Below, in pieces: positions 23,594-32,466 of a DNA stretch of 64,000 bases. The notes under the pieces are model-generated. The model searched no databases, was not told where the DNA came from, and saw nothing but the letters and a program-made list of their open reading frames with translations. Positions within the stretch are counted from its first letter, which is position 1; every line of letters starts with the position of its first letter. The translations under genes and the position numbers were made by a program. Source of the stretch: Nocardioides caldifontis (lineage in GTDB: Bacteria > Actinomycetota > Actinomycetes > Propionibacteriales > Nocardioidaceae); the NCBI RefSeq assembly GCF_008087345.1, contig NZ_VHIB01000013.1, positions 83,785 through 147,784 of the forward strand. Reading direction: 5' to 3'.

Positions 23594-25317
23594 GCGTTCA
23601 CGTCCTGCTCTTCCTGCTGGTTCCCGCCGTCCCCCGCTGCGGCGCCGTCGGAGCCATCATCCCCCGTGCCCTCGCTCCGCGCGTCGGCACCCTCCTCCTC
23701 GAGCGTGCGCTTGAGGAGCTTCCCGGTCGCGTTGCGCGGCAGCTCGTCCATGAAGACGAACTCGCGCGGCACCTTGTACCGGGCCAGGTTGGACTTCACG
23801 TGCTCGCGGAGGGTGTCCTCGTCGACGTCCTTGCCGTCCTCGAGTACGACGAACGCCTTGAGCCGCTTGCCGTACTCCTCGTCGTCGACGCCGATGCAGG
23901 CCACCTCGTGGACCGCCTCGTGGCGGGTCAGGCAGTCCTCGACCTCCTGGGGGAACACGTTCTCGCCGCCGGAGACGATCATCTCGTCGTCCCGGCCCTC
24001 GACGAAGAGGCGGCCCGCCTCGTCGAACCGGCCCACGTCCCCACTGCTCATCAGCCCGTCGACCATGTCCTTGTTGCCGCCGCCGGTGTAGCCCTCGAAG
24101 AGCATCCCGTTGCCGACGAAGATCCGGCCGGTCTCCCCCGTCGGCACCTCCTTGCCGTCCTCGTCGAGGATCCTGACCACCGCGCCGTGGGGCGGCCGGC
24201 CGGCCGTGCCCGGTGCCTCGCGGAGCTCCTGCGGGTTCGCGATCGTGGCGTAGGCGACCTCGGTCGAGCCGTAGGTGTTGTAGAGGTTGTCGCCGAACTG
24301 GTCCATCCACTGCTGGGCGAGGTCACCCGGGAGCGACGACCCGGACGCGGCGACGACCTTGAGGGTGGACAGGTCGTAGGAGTCGAGGGTCTGCGACGAC
24401 AGCCGCATGATCCGCTGCAACATCACCGGGATGACCACCAGCGAGTCGGCGTGGCTCTCCGCGCACGCCTCGAGGCACCCCTCCGGGTCGAACTTCCGCC
24501 GGAGCACGATGCGGGTCTCCAGCAACATCGACAGCGCCATGTGCGCGAAGCCCCAGGTGTGGAACAGCGGCGCCGCGATGTGGCAGGTCCAGCCGCGCTT
24601 CATCGGGATCCGGGAGAGCAGCGCGACCGCGTCGTCGATGCCCGCCTTGTTGCGGGGCGCGCCCTTCGGGGTGCCGGTGGTGCCGGAGGTCAGGATGATG
24701 ATCCGGCTCGGCTTCTCCGGCGGGGAGAACGTCGCGGACGTCGAGCCCCCCGCGACCAGCCCCTCGAGCGTCGGCGTCCCGCCGAGCGCCCCCGGGTCGC
24801 TGTCGACCCAGGCGAGGACCCGGGTGACGTCGGCGGCATCCTCGAGCATGCCGGTGAACTCCTCGTCGTGTATCACGACGGTGGGCCCTTCCCGCTCGAG
24901 TACCTCGACGAGCTGGGGGCCGGCGAAGGCGGTGTTGAGGTAGAGCAGGTCCGCCCCCAGCTTCGCCGCGGCGACCGTCGCCTCGACGAAGCCGCGGTGG
25001 TTGCGCGCCATCAGCGCGACCCCGCTGTCCGGGCCGACACCGAGGCGGCGCATCGAGTCGGCCAGCGCGGTGGCCCGCTCGTCCAGCTCGCGGTAGGTCA
25101 GCTCGCCGAGCTCGTCGACGAGCGCGACGCCGTCCGGGTTGCGCACGGCGAGCGCGGCGAAGCCGCCCGCCGGCCCCACCCCCCACTGCTGCAGGGTCCG
25201 GCCCAGCCGGGCCAGCGTGACCGGGGAGTACGGGCGGACGATGCCGGTGCTCCCCAGCACCCGCAGCTTGGTGATGCTCTCGCTGACCACGCCTGTCGAT
25301 CGGCCGGCGTTGAACAC
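23590..25317 (-). CDS. acyl-CoA synthetase (AMP-binding)
   Basis: 575 residues. It carries the adenylate-forming signatures: P-loop L-T-S-G-T-T-G-T-P-K-G, Y-G-S-T-E, S-G-D-V-G-R-F-D-E and the C-terminal P-R-N-A-T-G-K catalytic lysine. It resembles long-chain fatty acyl-CoA ligases. After the catalytic lysine the C-terminus extends about 40 residues as a Glu/Asp/Gly-rich, likely disordered tail. GTG at 25317 with GAGGAG 6 nt upstream. First gene of the pair with the peroxiredoxin. Confidence 0.9.
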   Translation of the reverse strand: MFNAGRSTGVVSESITKLRVLGSTGIVRPYSPVTLARLGRTLQQWGVGPAGGFAALAVRNPDGVALVDELGELTYRELDERATALADSMRRLGVGPDSGVALMARNHRGFVEATVAAAKLGADLLYLNTAFAGPQLVEVLEREGPTVVIHDEEFTGMLEDAADVTRVLAWVDSDPGALGGTPTLEGLVAGGSTSATFSPPEKPSRIIILTSGTTGTPKGAPRNKAGIDDAVALLSRIPMKRGWTCHIAAPLFHTWGFAHMALSMLLETRIVLRRKFDPEGCLEACAESHADSLVVIPVMLQRIMRLSSQTLDSYDLSTLKVVAASGSSLPGDLAQQWMDQFGDNLYNTYGSTEVAYATIANPQELREAPGTAGRPPHGAVVRILDEDGKEVPTGETGRIFVGNGMLFEGYTGGGNKDMVDGLMSSGDVGRFDEAGRLFVEGRDDEMIVSGGENVFPQEVEDCLTRHEAVHEVACIGVDDEEYGKRLKAFVVLEDGKDVDEDTLREHVKSNLARYKVPREFVFMDELPRNATGKLLKRTLEEEGADARSEGTGDDGSDGAAAGDGGNQQEEQDVNA

Positions 25318-25338
25318 AGGTGCTCCTCAGGTGGACGT

Positions 25339-25360
25339 GGTCCGGTCGGTCGACCGGACC
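25339..25360. promoter_or_regulatory. 22-bp perfect palindrome upstream of acyl-CoA synthetase
   Basis: GGTCCGGTCG-GT-CGACCGGACC, 21 bp upstream of the start codon at 25317. Arm length and symmetry are typical of TetR-family operators, which often control acyl-CoA synthetase genes; no such regulator is encoded nearby. Confidence 0.5.
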
Positions 25361-25430
25361 CGTTCGGTCCAACGCACCCGGTGGCCGCCTGGTTACTCCC
25401 CGGTCTGATGCCCACCCCGCCGCGGGCCCA

Positions 25431-25474
25431 ACCGCGGCTCGACCGCGGCTCGACCGCGGCTCGACCGCGGCTCG
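25431..25474. repeat. four tandem 11-bp repeats
   Basis: Four exact copies of ACCGCGGCTCG between the acyl-CoA synthetase and DUF3052 genes. Each unit contains the CCGCGG palindrome. The 11-bp period is close to a helical turn, so a protein could bind all copies on one DNA face; slippage is the simpler explanation. Confidence 0.9.
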
Positions 25475-25503
25475 ACAGTGGGCCCGGACACGGGCCGGGA
25501 GCG

Positions 25504-25941
25504 TCAGCGGCCGGCCGACTTGGGGGCCGCCAGTCGGGTGGCGGTCCAGTCCTTGCTGATCGAGGTGGTGGTGGTCACCGCGAGCCCGGCGATCGGGGCC
25601 GCCTCGGTGATGTCGGCGGCGTCCACCGCGCCCGGCCGCCCGACCTTGGGGGTCAGCAGCCAGATCACACCGCCGCCGGTCAGGTCGGTGAGCGCGTCCA
25701 TGAGCGCGTCGGTCAGGTCACCGTCACCGTCACGCCACCACAGGACCACCGCGTCGACCACGTTGCCGTAGTCGCCGTCGACCATGTCCGCGTCGATCGT
25801 GTCCTCGATCTGGATGCGGAGCTCGTCGTCGACGTCCTCGTCCCACCCCAGCTCCTGGACGACGGATCCGGGGCCGAGCCCCATCCGCGCGCCAACGCCC
25901 TGCGCCTTGCCGGTGTCCGCCCCGCCGGGGGTCGCGCTCAC
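25504..25941 (-). CDS. DUF3052 family protein
   Basis: 145 residues. It resembles the actinobacterial DUF3052 family (Rv2239c), which lies next to ahpE and aceE in mycobacteria as here. The protein is acidic with a conserved L-G-W-D-E-D-V-D-D core and W-L-L-T-P-K-V-G-R-P near residue 105. Function unknown. The GTG at 25941 has GGAGG 8 nt upstream; an upstream extension in frame has no support. It is divergent from aceE. Confidence 0.9.
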   Translation of the reverse strand: MSATPGGADTGKAQGVGARMGLGPGSVVQELGWDEDVDDELRIQIEDTIDADMVDGDYGNVVDAVVLWWRDGDGDLTDALMDALTDLTGGGVIWLLTPKVGRPGAVDAADITEAAPIAGLAVTTTTSISKDWTATRLAAPKSAGR

Positions 25942-26104
25942 GGTGTGGTCCTCCACTCTGTTCGGGCGGAACCCGGGCGGCCCCACCTGACGTGTCTCGT
26001 GTGTGCGCGTAGTCCACCGGAAAGGACACGCCGGTGCAACCGGTACGCCCGAAGGCACCCCGGGAATGGCCCGTCCCGGTCCCCCGGCAGCCGACCAACG
26101 TCAC

Positions 26105-26116
26105 TACTCGCGAGTA
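26105..26116. promoter_or_regulatory. palindrome upstream of aceE
   Basis: TACTCGCGAGTA, a perfect 12-bp palindrome 27 bp upstream of the aceE start. If aceE is leaderless (CAGGAT at 26132-26137), this would sit over the -35 region, a repressor position. Confidence 0.35.
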
Positions 26117-26143
26117 CTTCACAGAGGCTGACAGGATGGAGCC

Positions 26144-28948
26144 GTGGCGACTGACAACCCCCAGAAGAACCCGTCCCAGGAGCGCGAGCGTCCGGTGGTG
26201 ATCCACGAGGGCCTCCCGACCCAGCTACCCGACATCGACCCGGACGAGACCCGCGAGTGGATCGAGTCCCTCGACGAGCTGATCGACGACCGCGGCCGCG
26301 AGCGCGCCCGCTACGTCATGCTGAAGCTGCTCGAGCGGTCGCGGGAGAAGCAGGTCGGCGTCCCGGCACTGCGCAGCACCGACTACATCAACACCATTCC
26401 GCCGGAGCGGGAGCCGTGGTTCCCCGGCGACGAGGAGGTCGAGCGGCGGATCCGCGCCTTCCTCCGGTGGAACGCCGCGATCATGGTCTCCGCGGCGAAC
26501 CGCAAGGGGCTCGAGGTCGGCGGGCACATCGCGACCTACCAGTCCTCCGCCTCGCTCTACGAGGTCGGCTTCAACCACTTCTTCCGCGGCAAGGACCACC
26601 CCGGCGGCGGCGACCAGGTCTTCATCCAGGGCCACGCCTCCCCCGGCATCTACGCCCGCGCGTTCCTCGAGGGCCGGCTGACCGAGGAACAGCTCATGCG
26701 GTTCCGCCAGGAGGTCCAGCACGGCCCCGGCCAGGGGCTCCCGTCGTACCCCCACCCGCGGCTGATGCCGGACTTCTGGGAGTTCCCGACGGTCTCGATG
26801 GGCATCGGGCCGCTCAACGCGATCTACCAGGCGAGGTTCAACCGCTACCTGCACAACCGCGGCATCAAGGACACCAGCCAGCAGCACGTCTGGGCGTTCC
26901 TCGGTGACGGCGAGATGGGGGAGCCCGAGTCGCTCGGCGCCATCGGGCTGGCCGCCCGTGAGGAGCTCGACAACCTCACCTTCGTCATCAACTGCAACCT
27001 CCAGCAGCTCGACGGCCCGGTCCGCGGCAGCGGCAAGGTCATCCAGGAGCTCGAGGCGTTCTTCCGCGGCGCCGGCTGGAACGTCATCAAGGTCGTGTGG
27101 GGCCGGGAGTGGGACCCGCTGCTCGCGCGGGACGTCGACGGCGTGCTGGTCAACAAGATGAACACCACGCCCGACGGCCAGTTCCAGACCTACTCGGTCG
27201 AGTCCGGCGACTACGTGCGCGAGAACTTCTTCGGCGGTGACCCGCGGCTGCGGAAGATGGTCGAGCACATGACCGACGAGCAGATCCGCAAGCTCCCGCG
27301 CGGCGGCCACGACTACCGCAAGGTCTACGCCGCCTTCGACGCCGCGACCAAGCACGTCGGCCAGCCGACGGTGATCCTGGCCAAGACCATCAAGGGGTGG
27401 ACGATCGAGGCGCTCGAGGGGCGCAACGCCACCCACCAGATGAAGAAGCTGACGCCGGACAACGTCAAGCGGTTCCGCGACCGGCTCTACCTCCCGATCA
27501 GCGACCGCGACATCGAGGAGGCCTACGAGCGGACCGGCGCTCCCCCGCTGTTCCACCCCGGCGAGAAGGCTCCGGAGACGGAGTACCTCCTCGAGCGGCG
27601 CCAGCAGCTCGGCGGCTCCCTGCCCAAGCGGGTCGTGCGCGCCAAGCCGCTCAAGCTCCCCGGCGACAAGGTGTACGACGAGCTCAAGCAGGGCTCCGGG
27701 AAGCAGCCCGTGGCGACCACCATGGCGCTGGTCCGGCTGATCAAGGACCTCGTCAAGGACAAGGAGATCGGCCACCGCATCGTGCCGATCGCCCCGGACG
27801 AGTTCCGCACGTTCGGCATGGACTCGATGTTCTCGAACCAGAAGCTCTACAACCCGCACGGGCAGACCTACGAGTCGGTCGACCGCAAGCTGCTCCTCGC
27901 CTACAAGGAGTCCCCGCAGGGCCAGCTCCTCCACGAGGGCATCTCGGAGGCGGGCTCGATGGGCTCGACGATCGCCGCCGGCTCGGCCTACGCCACCCAC
28001 GGCGAGCACATGATCCCGTTCTACATCTTCTACTCGATGTTCGGGTTCCAGCGGACCGGCGACTGGATGTGGGCGATGGGCGACCAGCTGGCCCGCGGCT
28101 TCCTCATCGGCGCGACCGCCGGTCGCACCACGCTGACCGGTGAGGGGCTCCAGCACGCCGACGGCCACTCGCCGCTGCTCGCGGCGACCAACCCGTCGGT
28201 GGTCCACTACGACCCGGCGGCGGCCTACGAGGTCAGCCACATCGTGAAGAGCGGCCTCGAGCGGATGTACGGCTCGACCGACGAGCACCCGCACGGCGAG
28301 GACGTGATCTTCTACCTCACCGTCTACAACGAGCCGCTGGTCCAGCCGAAGGAGCCGGAGAACCTCGACGTCGAGGGGTTGCTCAAGGGGATCTACAAGG
28401 TCGAGGGTCCGCCCTCGAACGCCCCCGACGGCGCCCCCGAGGTGCAGCTGATGGCCTCCGGCGTCGGGTTCCCGTGGATCCGCGACGCCGCCCGGATGCT
28501 CGCCGAGGACTGGGGCGTGGCGGCCTCGCTGTGGTCGGTCACCTCCTGGAACGAGCTGGCCCGCGACGCCGTGGCGGTCGAGGAGTGGAACCTCCTGCAC
28601 CCGTCGGAGTCGCCCCGCACGCCGTACGTCACCGAGAAGCTGCAGGGCGCCGACGGCCCCTTCGTCGCGGTCTCGGACTACATGCGCGCGGTGCAGAACC
28701 AGATCGCCAAGTGGGTGCCCGGCGACTACCACGCCCTCGGCACGGACGGGTACGGCTTCGCCGACACCCGGCCGGCGGCCCGGCGCTACTTCCACGTCGA
28801 CGCCGAGTCGGTCGTGGTGCAGGCGCTCGCGGCGCTCGCCGAGCGCGGCGAGGTCGACCGCGAGACGGTCCAGAAGGCGTTCGACACCTACCGGATCGAC
28901 GACCCGACCGCGGTCGCCGGGGTCAAGCAGGAGGGCGGCGACGCCTGA
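26144..28948 (+). CDS. aceE: pyruvate dehydrogenase E1 component, homodimeric type
   Basis: 934 residues, usual length. It decarboxylates pyruvate with thiamine diphosphate and passes the acetyl group to the E2 lipoyl domain of the pyruvate dehydrogenase complex. The ThDP/Mg motif runs G-D-G-E-M ... N-C-N-L-Q-Q-L-D-G (about residues 257-290). N-terminal S-T-D-Y-I-N-T-I and [10 protein letters not shown] are typical of AceE. The GTG has no good ribosome-binding site, but CAGGAT lies 6 nt upstream. It stands next to the fatty-acid operon, which consumes its acetyl-CoA, as in M. tuberculosis Rv2241. Confidence 0.97.
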   Translation: MATDNPQKNPSQERERPVVIHEGLPTQLPDIDPDETREWIESLDELIDDRGRERARYVMLKLLERSREKQVGVPALRSTDYINTIPPEREPWFPGDEEVERRIRAFLRWNAAIMVSAANRKGLEVGGHIATYQSSASLYEVGFNHFFRGKDHPGGGDQVFIQGHASPGIYARAFLEGRLTEEQLMRFRQEVQHGPGQGLPSYPHPRLMPDFWEFPTVSMGIGPLNAIYQARFNRYLHNRGIKDTSQQHVWAFLGDGEMGEPESLGAIGLAAREELDNLTFVINCNLQQLDGPVRGSGKVIQELEAFFRGAGWNVIKVVWGREWDPLLARDVDGVLVNKMNTTPDGQFQTYSVESGDYVRENFFGGDPRLRKMVEHMTDEQIRKLPRGGHDYRKVYAAFDAATKHVGQPTVILAKTIKGWTIEALEGRNATHQMKKLTPDNVKRFRDRLYLPISDRDIEEAYERTGAPPLFHPGEKAPETEYLLERRQQLGGSLPKRVVRAKPLKLPGDKVYDELKQGSGKQPVATTMALVRLIKDLVKDKEIGHRIVPIAPDEFRTFGMDSMFSNQKLYNPHGQTYESVDRKLLLAYKESPQGQLLHEGISEAGSMGSTIAAGSAYATHGEHMIPFYIFYSMFGFQRTGDWMWAMGDQLARGFLIGATAGRTTLTGEGLQHADGHSPLLAATNPSVVHYDPAAAYEVSHIVKSGLERMYGSTDEHPHGEDVIFYLTVYNEPLVQPKEPENLDVEGLLKGIYKVEGPPSNAPDGAPEVQLMASGVGFPWIRDAARMLAEDWGVAASLWSVTSWNELARDAVAVEEWNLLHPSESPRTPYVTEKLQGADGPFVAVSDYMRAVQNQIAKWVPGDYHALGTDGYGFADTRPAARRYFHVDAESVVVQALAALAERGEVDRETVQKAFDTYRIDDPTAVAGVKQEGGDA

Positions 28949-28972
28949 CCGGTCACCCGGTCCACCGTCCGC

Positions 28973-29923
28973 TCAGGCGATCGAGGTGACGACCCGGCTG
29001 TCCGGGACGGCGACCTCGGTGGGCGCTCCTCGTCGGAGGAGCGCCCGCCACCGCGCCCGGCTGTACCTCGCCGGGCGGGTGGTGCGGATGAACTCCTCGA
29101 CCAGCGCCACGAACGCGTCGGGGTCGGCCTTGTGCGGGAAGTGGCCGGCGCCCTCGACGAGCTCGACCCGGGCGGTGCGGGCGATCTGCCGCACGGTGTC
29201 GGCGTGCGCGGCCGGGATCACCGGGTCGGCGGTGCCCCACACCACGCACAGCGGGAGCTCCTCGGTCAGGTAGGCCCGGTCCACCATCGTGATCACCTGC
29301 CCGCGCAGGTCGACGCAGGCCCGGACCACGTGGCGCAGCGCCCGGCGGGCCCTCGGGTCGCGCAGCGCCTCCACCATCGCGGCGATCTCGTCGAGGTCGC
29401 GGACGGCCGGGTGGGGAAGCTGAGCAGCGGCGCGCAGGGCGCCGGTGGCGGCGTGCCGGAGCACCGGCAGGGTCAGCACCCCCAGCGCCTGGTGGAACCC
29501 GGGGAGGGTGACCGCCCGGATCAGGTGGGTGACCTCCGAGCCGAGCCCGCCCGGGGCGACGAGGACGAGCCGCTCGGTGCGCTCGGGGTACTGGTAGGCG
29601 AACTGCATCGCCACCCCGCCCCCGAGGCTGTGGCCGACGACCGTCGCCTTGTCGACGCCGAGCACCGTGAGCAGGTCGCGCATGCCGTTGGCGTAGCCGC
29701 CCACGCTGTAGTCGGCCCGCGGCTTGTCGGACCGGCCGTGGCCGAGCAGGTCGGGGGCGATCACGGTGTGGTGCCGGGCGAGCTTCTCGATCACCGGAGC
29801 CCAGGTCGTGTGGTCGCAGGCCATGCCGTGGAGCAGCAGCACGGCAGGGCCGCTGCCGGTCTTGACGTAGGCGCGCCGGTGCCCGTGGATGGTGACGTGC
29901 CGGACCTCGAGCGGGTCAGCCAT
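28973..29923 (-). CDS. alpha/beta hydrolase
   Basis: 316 residues. Alpha/beta hydrolase fold with oxyanion segment L-L-L-H-G-M-A, nucleophile elbow V-G-H-S-L-G-G-G (Ser near residue 107), acid in W-G-T-A-D-P-V-I and histidine in G-A-G-H-F-P-H. Substrate unknown; an esterase, lipase or C-C hydrolase are all possible. The ATG at 29923 (M-A-D-P-L) is preceded by GGGGG about 9 nt upstream; GTG codons at 29929 and 29932 are alternatives. It is convergent with aceE and divergent from fasR. Confidence 0.88.
   Translation of the reverse strand: MADPLEVRHVTIHGHRRAYVKTGSGPAVLLLHGMACDHTTWAPVIEKLARHHTVIAPDLLGHGRSDKPRADYSVGGYANGMRDLLTVLGVDKATVVGHSLGGGVAMQFAYQYPERTERLVLVAPGGLGSEVTHLIRAVTLPGFHQALGVLTLPVLRHAATGALRAAAQLPHPAVRDLDEIAAMVEALRDPRARRALRHVVRACVDLRGQVITMVDRAYLTEELPLCVVWGTADPVIPAAHADTVRQIARTARVELVEGAGHFPHKADPDAFVALVEEFIRTTRPARYSRARWRALLRRGAPTEVAVPDSRVVTSIA
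29021..29046. terminator. hairpin that may end aceE transcription
   Basis: A perfect 11-bp stem GGGCGCTCCTC / GAGGAGCGCCC with a 4-nt loop, 73 nt after the aceE stop. It sits inside the 3' coding end of the convergent hydrolase gene, so it also constrains that protein sequence. Confidence 0.5.
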
Positions 29924-30000
29924 CGCCACCACCCCCTGGCCCGGTCGTCGCCGGCGGTCGGACCACCGCCGTCACCCCATCCTCCCCCTACGCTGGAGCC

Positions 30001-31188
30001 ATGGCCAAGACGGCATCCCGTTCGCGCGTCGCGCAGCAGCTGCAGCGCGCCGTGGGCGACCTGACGAAGACCTCGTTGGCCCGCATGGAGCGGGAGATGC
30101 CGTGGTTCGCCGAGCTCACCGCCGAGCAGCGGGCCTGGATCGGCATGATCCTGCAGGCCGGCTACAACAGCTTCATCGGGTGGTACCGCTCCCCCGAGCA
30201 GACCCCTCCGCCGCTGACCACCGAGGTGTTCGGCAACGCGCCCCGTTCGTTCGCCGGGGTGATCACGCTGCAGCAGACCGTCGCCATGGTCCGGCTCAGC
30301 ATCGAGGTGGCCGAGAGCGAGCTGGCCCGCGCGGTCGCGCCGGAGAACGCCGCCGAGGTGCGCGAGAGCGTCCTGCGCTACGGCCGGGAGCTCGCGTTCG
30401 CCACCGCCGACGTCTACGCGCACGCGGCGGAGATGCGGGGGGCGTGGGACGCCCGGCTCGAGGCGCTCGTCGTCGACTCGGTGATGCGCGGCGAGGGCGC
30501 CGACACCGTGCGCACCCGGGCGAGCGCGCTGGGGTGGCGGGAGTCCGGCGACGTCGTCGTGGTCGTCGGGCCCGCACCCTCGCCCGAGCCCGCCCGGGAA
30601 GGCGTCGTCGACGAGCTCCGCACCACGGCGCACCAGGCCGGGCTCGAGGCCCTCGGCTCGGTGCAAGGCGACCGACTCGTGGTGATCCTCGGCGGGGTGT
30701 CGGATCCGGACAAGGCGGGCGCAGCGGTCGAGGGGCACTTCGGGGACGGCCCGGTCGTGGTCGGACCGCTCGTCAGCGACCTGCTCCAGGCCCACCGCTC
30801 GGCGGCCGACGCGGTGGCCGGGCTGCGGGCCGCCACCGGGTGGCCGGCGACCCCGCGGCTGGTCACCAGCGAGGACGTGCTCGCCGAGCGCGCGCTCGAC
30901 GACGACCCGATCGCCCGGCGCGACCTGGTGGTGCGGATCTACGCTCCGCTGCAGGGCGCGGGGCACGAGCTGCTGGAGACGTTGACGGCCTTCCTCGACC
31001 AGGGCGGTTCGGTCGAAGGAACGGCGCGGGCACTCTTCGTCCACCCCAACACCGTGCGCTACCGGCTGCGGCGCATCCACGACGTGACGGGGCTGGCGCC
31101 GAACAAGGCGCGCGACGCCTTCACGTTGCGCATCGCGCTGGCGCTCGGCCGGTTGGAGGCGCAGCGGGCAACCGAGCAACAACCGTAG
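30001..31188 (+). CDS. fasR: FasR-like regulator of fatty acid synthesis
   Basis: 395 residues. A helical N-terminal domain and a GGDEF-like middle lead to a PucR-type C-terminal helix-turn-helix (S-V-E-G-T-A-R-A-L-F-V-H-P-N-T-V-R-Y-R-L). It resembles FasR of Streptomyces coelicolor and Rv2242 of M. tuberculosis, and directly precedes fabD as in both. FasR of S. coelicolor activates the fab operon. The ATG at 30001 has TACGCT at 29989-29994 and no ribosome-binding site, so it is probably leaderless. A palindrome 5 nt past its stop is a likely binding site. Confidence 0.9.
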   Translation: MAKTASRSRVAQQLQRAVGDLTKTSLARMEREMPWFAELTAEQRAWIGMILQAGYNSFIGWYRSPEQTPPPLTTEVFGNAPRSFAGVITLQQTVAMVRLSIEVAESELARAVAPENAAEVRESVLRYGRELAFATADVYAHAAEMRGAWDARLEALVVDSVMRGEGADTVRTRASALGWRESGDVVVVVGPAPSPEPAREGVVDELRTTAHQAGLEALGSVQGDRLVVILGGVSDPDKAGAAVEGHFGDGPVVVGPLVSDLLQAHRSAADAVAGLRAATGWPATPRLVTSEDVLAERALDDDPIARRDLVVRIYAPLQGAGHELLETLTAFLDQGGSVEGTARALFVHPNTVRYRLRRIHDVTGLAPNKARDAFTLRIALALGRLEAQRATEQQP

Positions 31189-31193
31189 TCCAC

Positions 31194-31210
31194 TTGTAGG
31201 GTTCCTACAA
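31194..31210. promoter_or_regulatory. probable FasR operator in front of fabD
   Basis: TTGTAGG-GTT-CCTACAA, a perfect palindrome with 7-bp arms and a 3-nt spacer, 69 bp upstream of the fabD start. It lies in the short gap between fasR and fabD, where FasR binds in S. coelicolor. The position upstream of the promoter fits activation. Confidence 0.6.
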
Positions 31211-31278
31211 AGGCGCGCCCGCATTCTTCGTGCGTGGCTGAGCAGAATCTGCGGTCCGTGCCGGGCACAGTTGAACCC

Positions 31279-32466
31279 ATGCTCGTCATCGTCGCTCCCG
31301 GACAGGGCGCCCAGTCGCCCGGTTTCCTCCAGCCTTGGGTCGAGGACCCGACGTACGCCGAGCGGATGCGCTGGCTCTCCGCCGTCGCGGACCTCGACCT
31401 GGTCCACTACGGCACCAGGGCCGACGCCGAGACCATCCGCGACACCTCGATCGCCCAGCCGCTCCTGGTCGCGACCGCGCTGGTGACCGCGCTGGAGCTC
31501 TTCCCGCACCCTGCGGACGCGTTCGGCAAGATCGGCGCCGTCGCCGGTCACAGCGTCGGTGAGCTCGCCGTCGCCGCCGGTGCCCGCGCGATCACCGCCG
31601 AGCAGGCGATGGTCCTGGTCCGCGAGCGCGGCCGCGCGATGGCCCAGGCCGCCGCCGCGACTCCCACCAGCATGACCGCGGTCCTCGGCGGCGTCCGCGA
31701 GGAGGTCCTCGCCAAGCTCGAGGAGCACGGGCTGACCGCGGCCAACGACAACGGCCCCGGCCAGGTCGTCGCGGCGGGCACGGTGGAGCAGCTCGCCGCG
31801 CTCGCCGCCGACCCGCCGGCCCGCGCCCGGCTCACCCCGCTCTCGGTCGCCGGCGCGTTCCACACCACCCACATGGCGCCGGCCGTCAGCCGGCTCGCCG
31901 GGCTCGCCGCCGCCGTGTCGACCCACGACCCGCGCACCCCGGTGATCTCGAACCGCGACGGCCACGTCGTCCACGACGGCCGTGAGGTGCTCGACCGGAT
32001 CGTCTCCCAGGTCGCCAACCCCGTGCGGTGGGACCTGTGCATGGAGACCATGCTCGACCTCGGCGTCACCGGGATCCTCGAGATGCCGCCCGCCGGCACC
32101 CTCACCGGCATCGCCAAGCGCGCGATGAAGGGCGTCGAGACCTTCGCGCTGAAGACCCCCGACCAGCTCGACGACGCGCGTGCGTTCGTCGACAAGCACG
32201 GCTCGCCGTCGGCGATCGACACCTCGCCCACCTGGCGCATGCTCGTGGCCCCGTCCAAGGGCACCTTCCGCCAGGCTTCGGCGTACGCCGCCGGGGGCAC
32301 CGTCCCCGCGCAGGCCACGATCGGCGCGGTGGCCAGCTCCCGCGCCGAGACGCCGGTCCTCGCCCCGCACGGCGGGACGATCGTCGAGTGGCTCGTCGAG
32401 GACGGCGACCTGGTCTCTCCCGGCCAGCCGCTGATCCGGCTCCACCCCGAGGGCGTGCCCGCATGA
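31279..32466 (+). CDS. fabD: malonyl-CoA:ACP transacylase fused to a biotinyl-like domain
   Basis: 395 residues, about 80 longer than S. coelicolor FabD. FabD moves malonyl groups from CoA to ACP. The N-terminal part has A-P-G-Q-G-A-Q, the nucleophile in G-H-S-V-G (Ser92) and the catalytic histidine in G-A-F-H-T (His195). Residues about 321-390 resemble a biotinyl/lipoyl domain: M-L-V-A-P-S-K-G-T, then A-P-H-G-G-T-I-V-E-W-L-V-E-D-G-D-L-V-S-P-G-Q-P-L. The usual E-A-M-K-M-E hairpin reads V-A-S-S-R-A-E, so the acceptor lysine is missing. ATG 31279 matches family starts; it has no ribosome-binding site. The stop overlaps fabH. Confidence 0.93.
   Translation: MLVIVAPGQGAQSPGFLQPWVEDPTYAERMRWLSAVADLDLVHYGTRADAETIRDTSIAQPLLVATALVTALELFPHPADAFGKIGAVAGHSVGELAVAAGARAITAEQAMVLVRERGRAMAQAAAATPTSMTAVLGGVREEVLAKLEEHGLTAANDNGPGQVVAAGTVEQLAALAADPPARARLTPLSVAGAFHTTHMAPAVSRLAGLAAAVSTHDPRTPVISNRDGHVVHDGREVLDRIVSQVANPVRWDLCMETMLDLGVTGILEMPPAGTLTGIAKRAMKGVETFALKTPDQLDDARAFVDKHGSPSAIDTSPTWRMLVAPSKGTFRQASAYAAGGTVPAQATIGAVASSRAETPVLAPHGGTIVEWLVEDGDLVSPGQPLIRLHPEGVPA

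Noticed and set aside
26225..28795. Long minus-strand open frame opposite aceE
   Set aside because: Shadow of aceE; no family features and typical antisense composition.
31234..31278. Upstream start for fabD
   Set aside because: FabD proteins begin M-L-V-x-V-A-P-G-Q-G; the extra residues have no ribosome-binding site or similarity.
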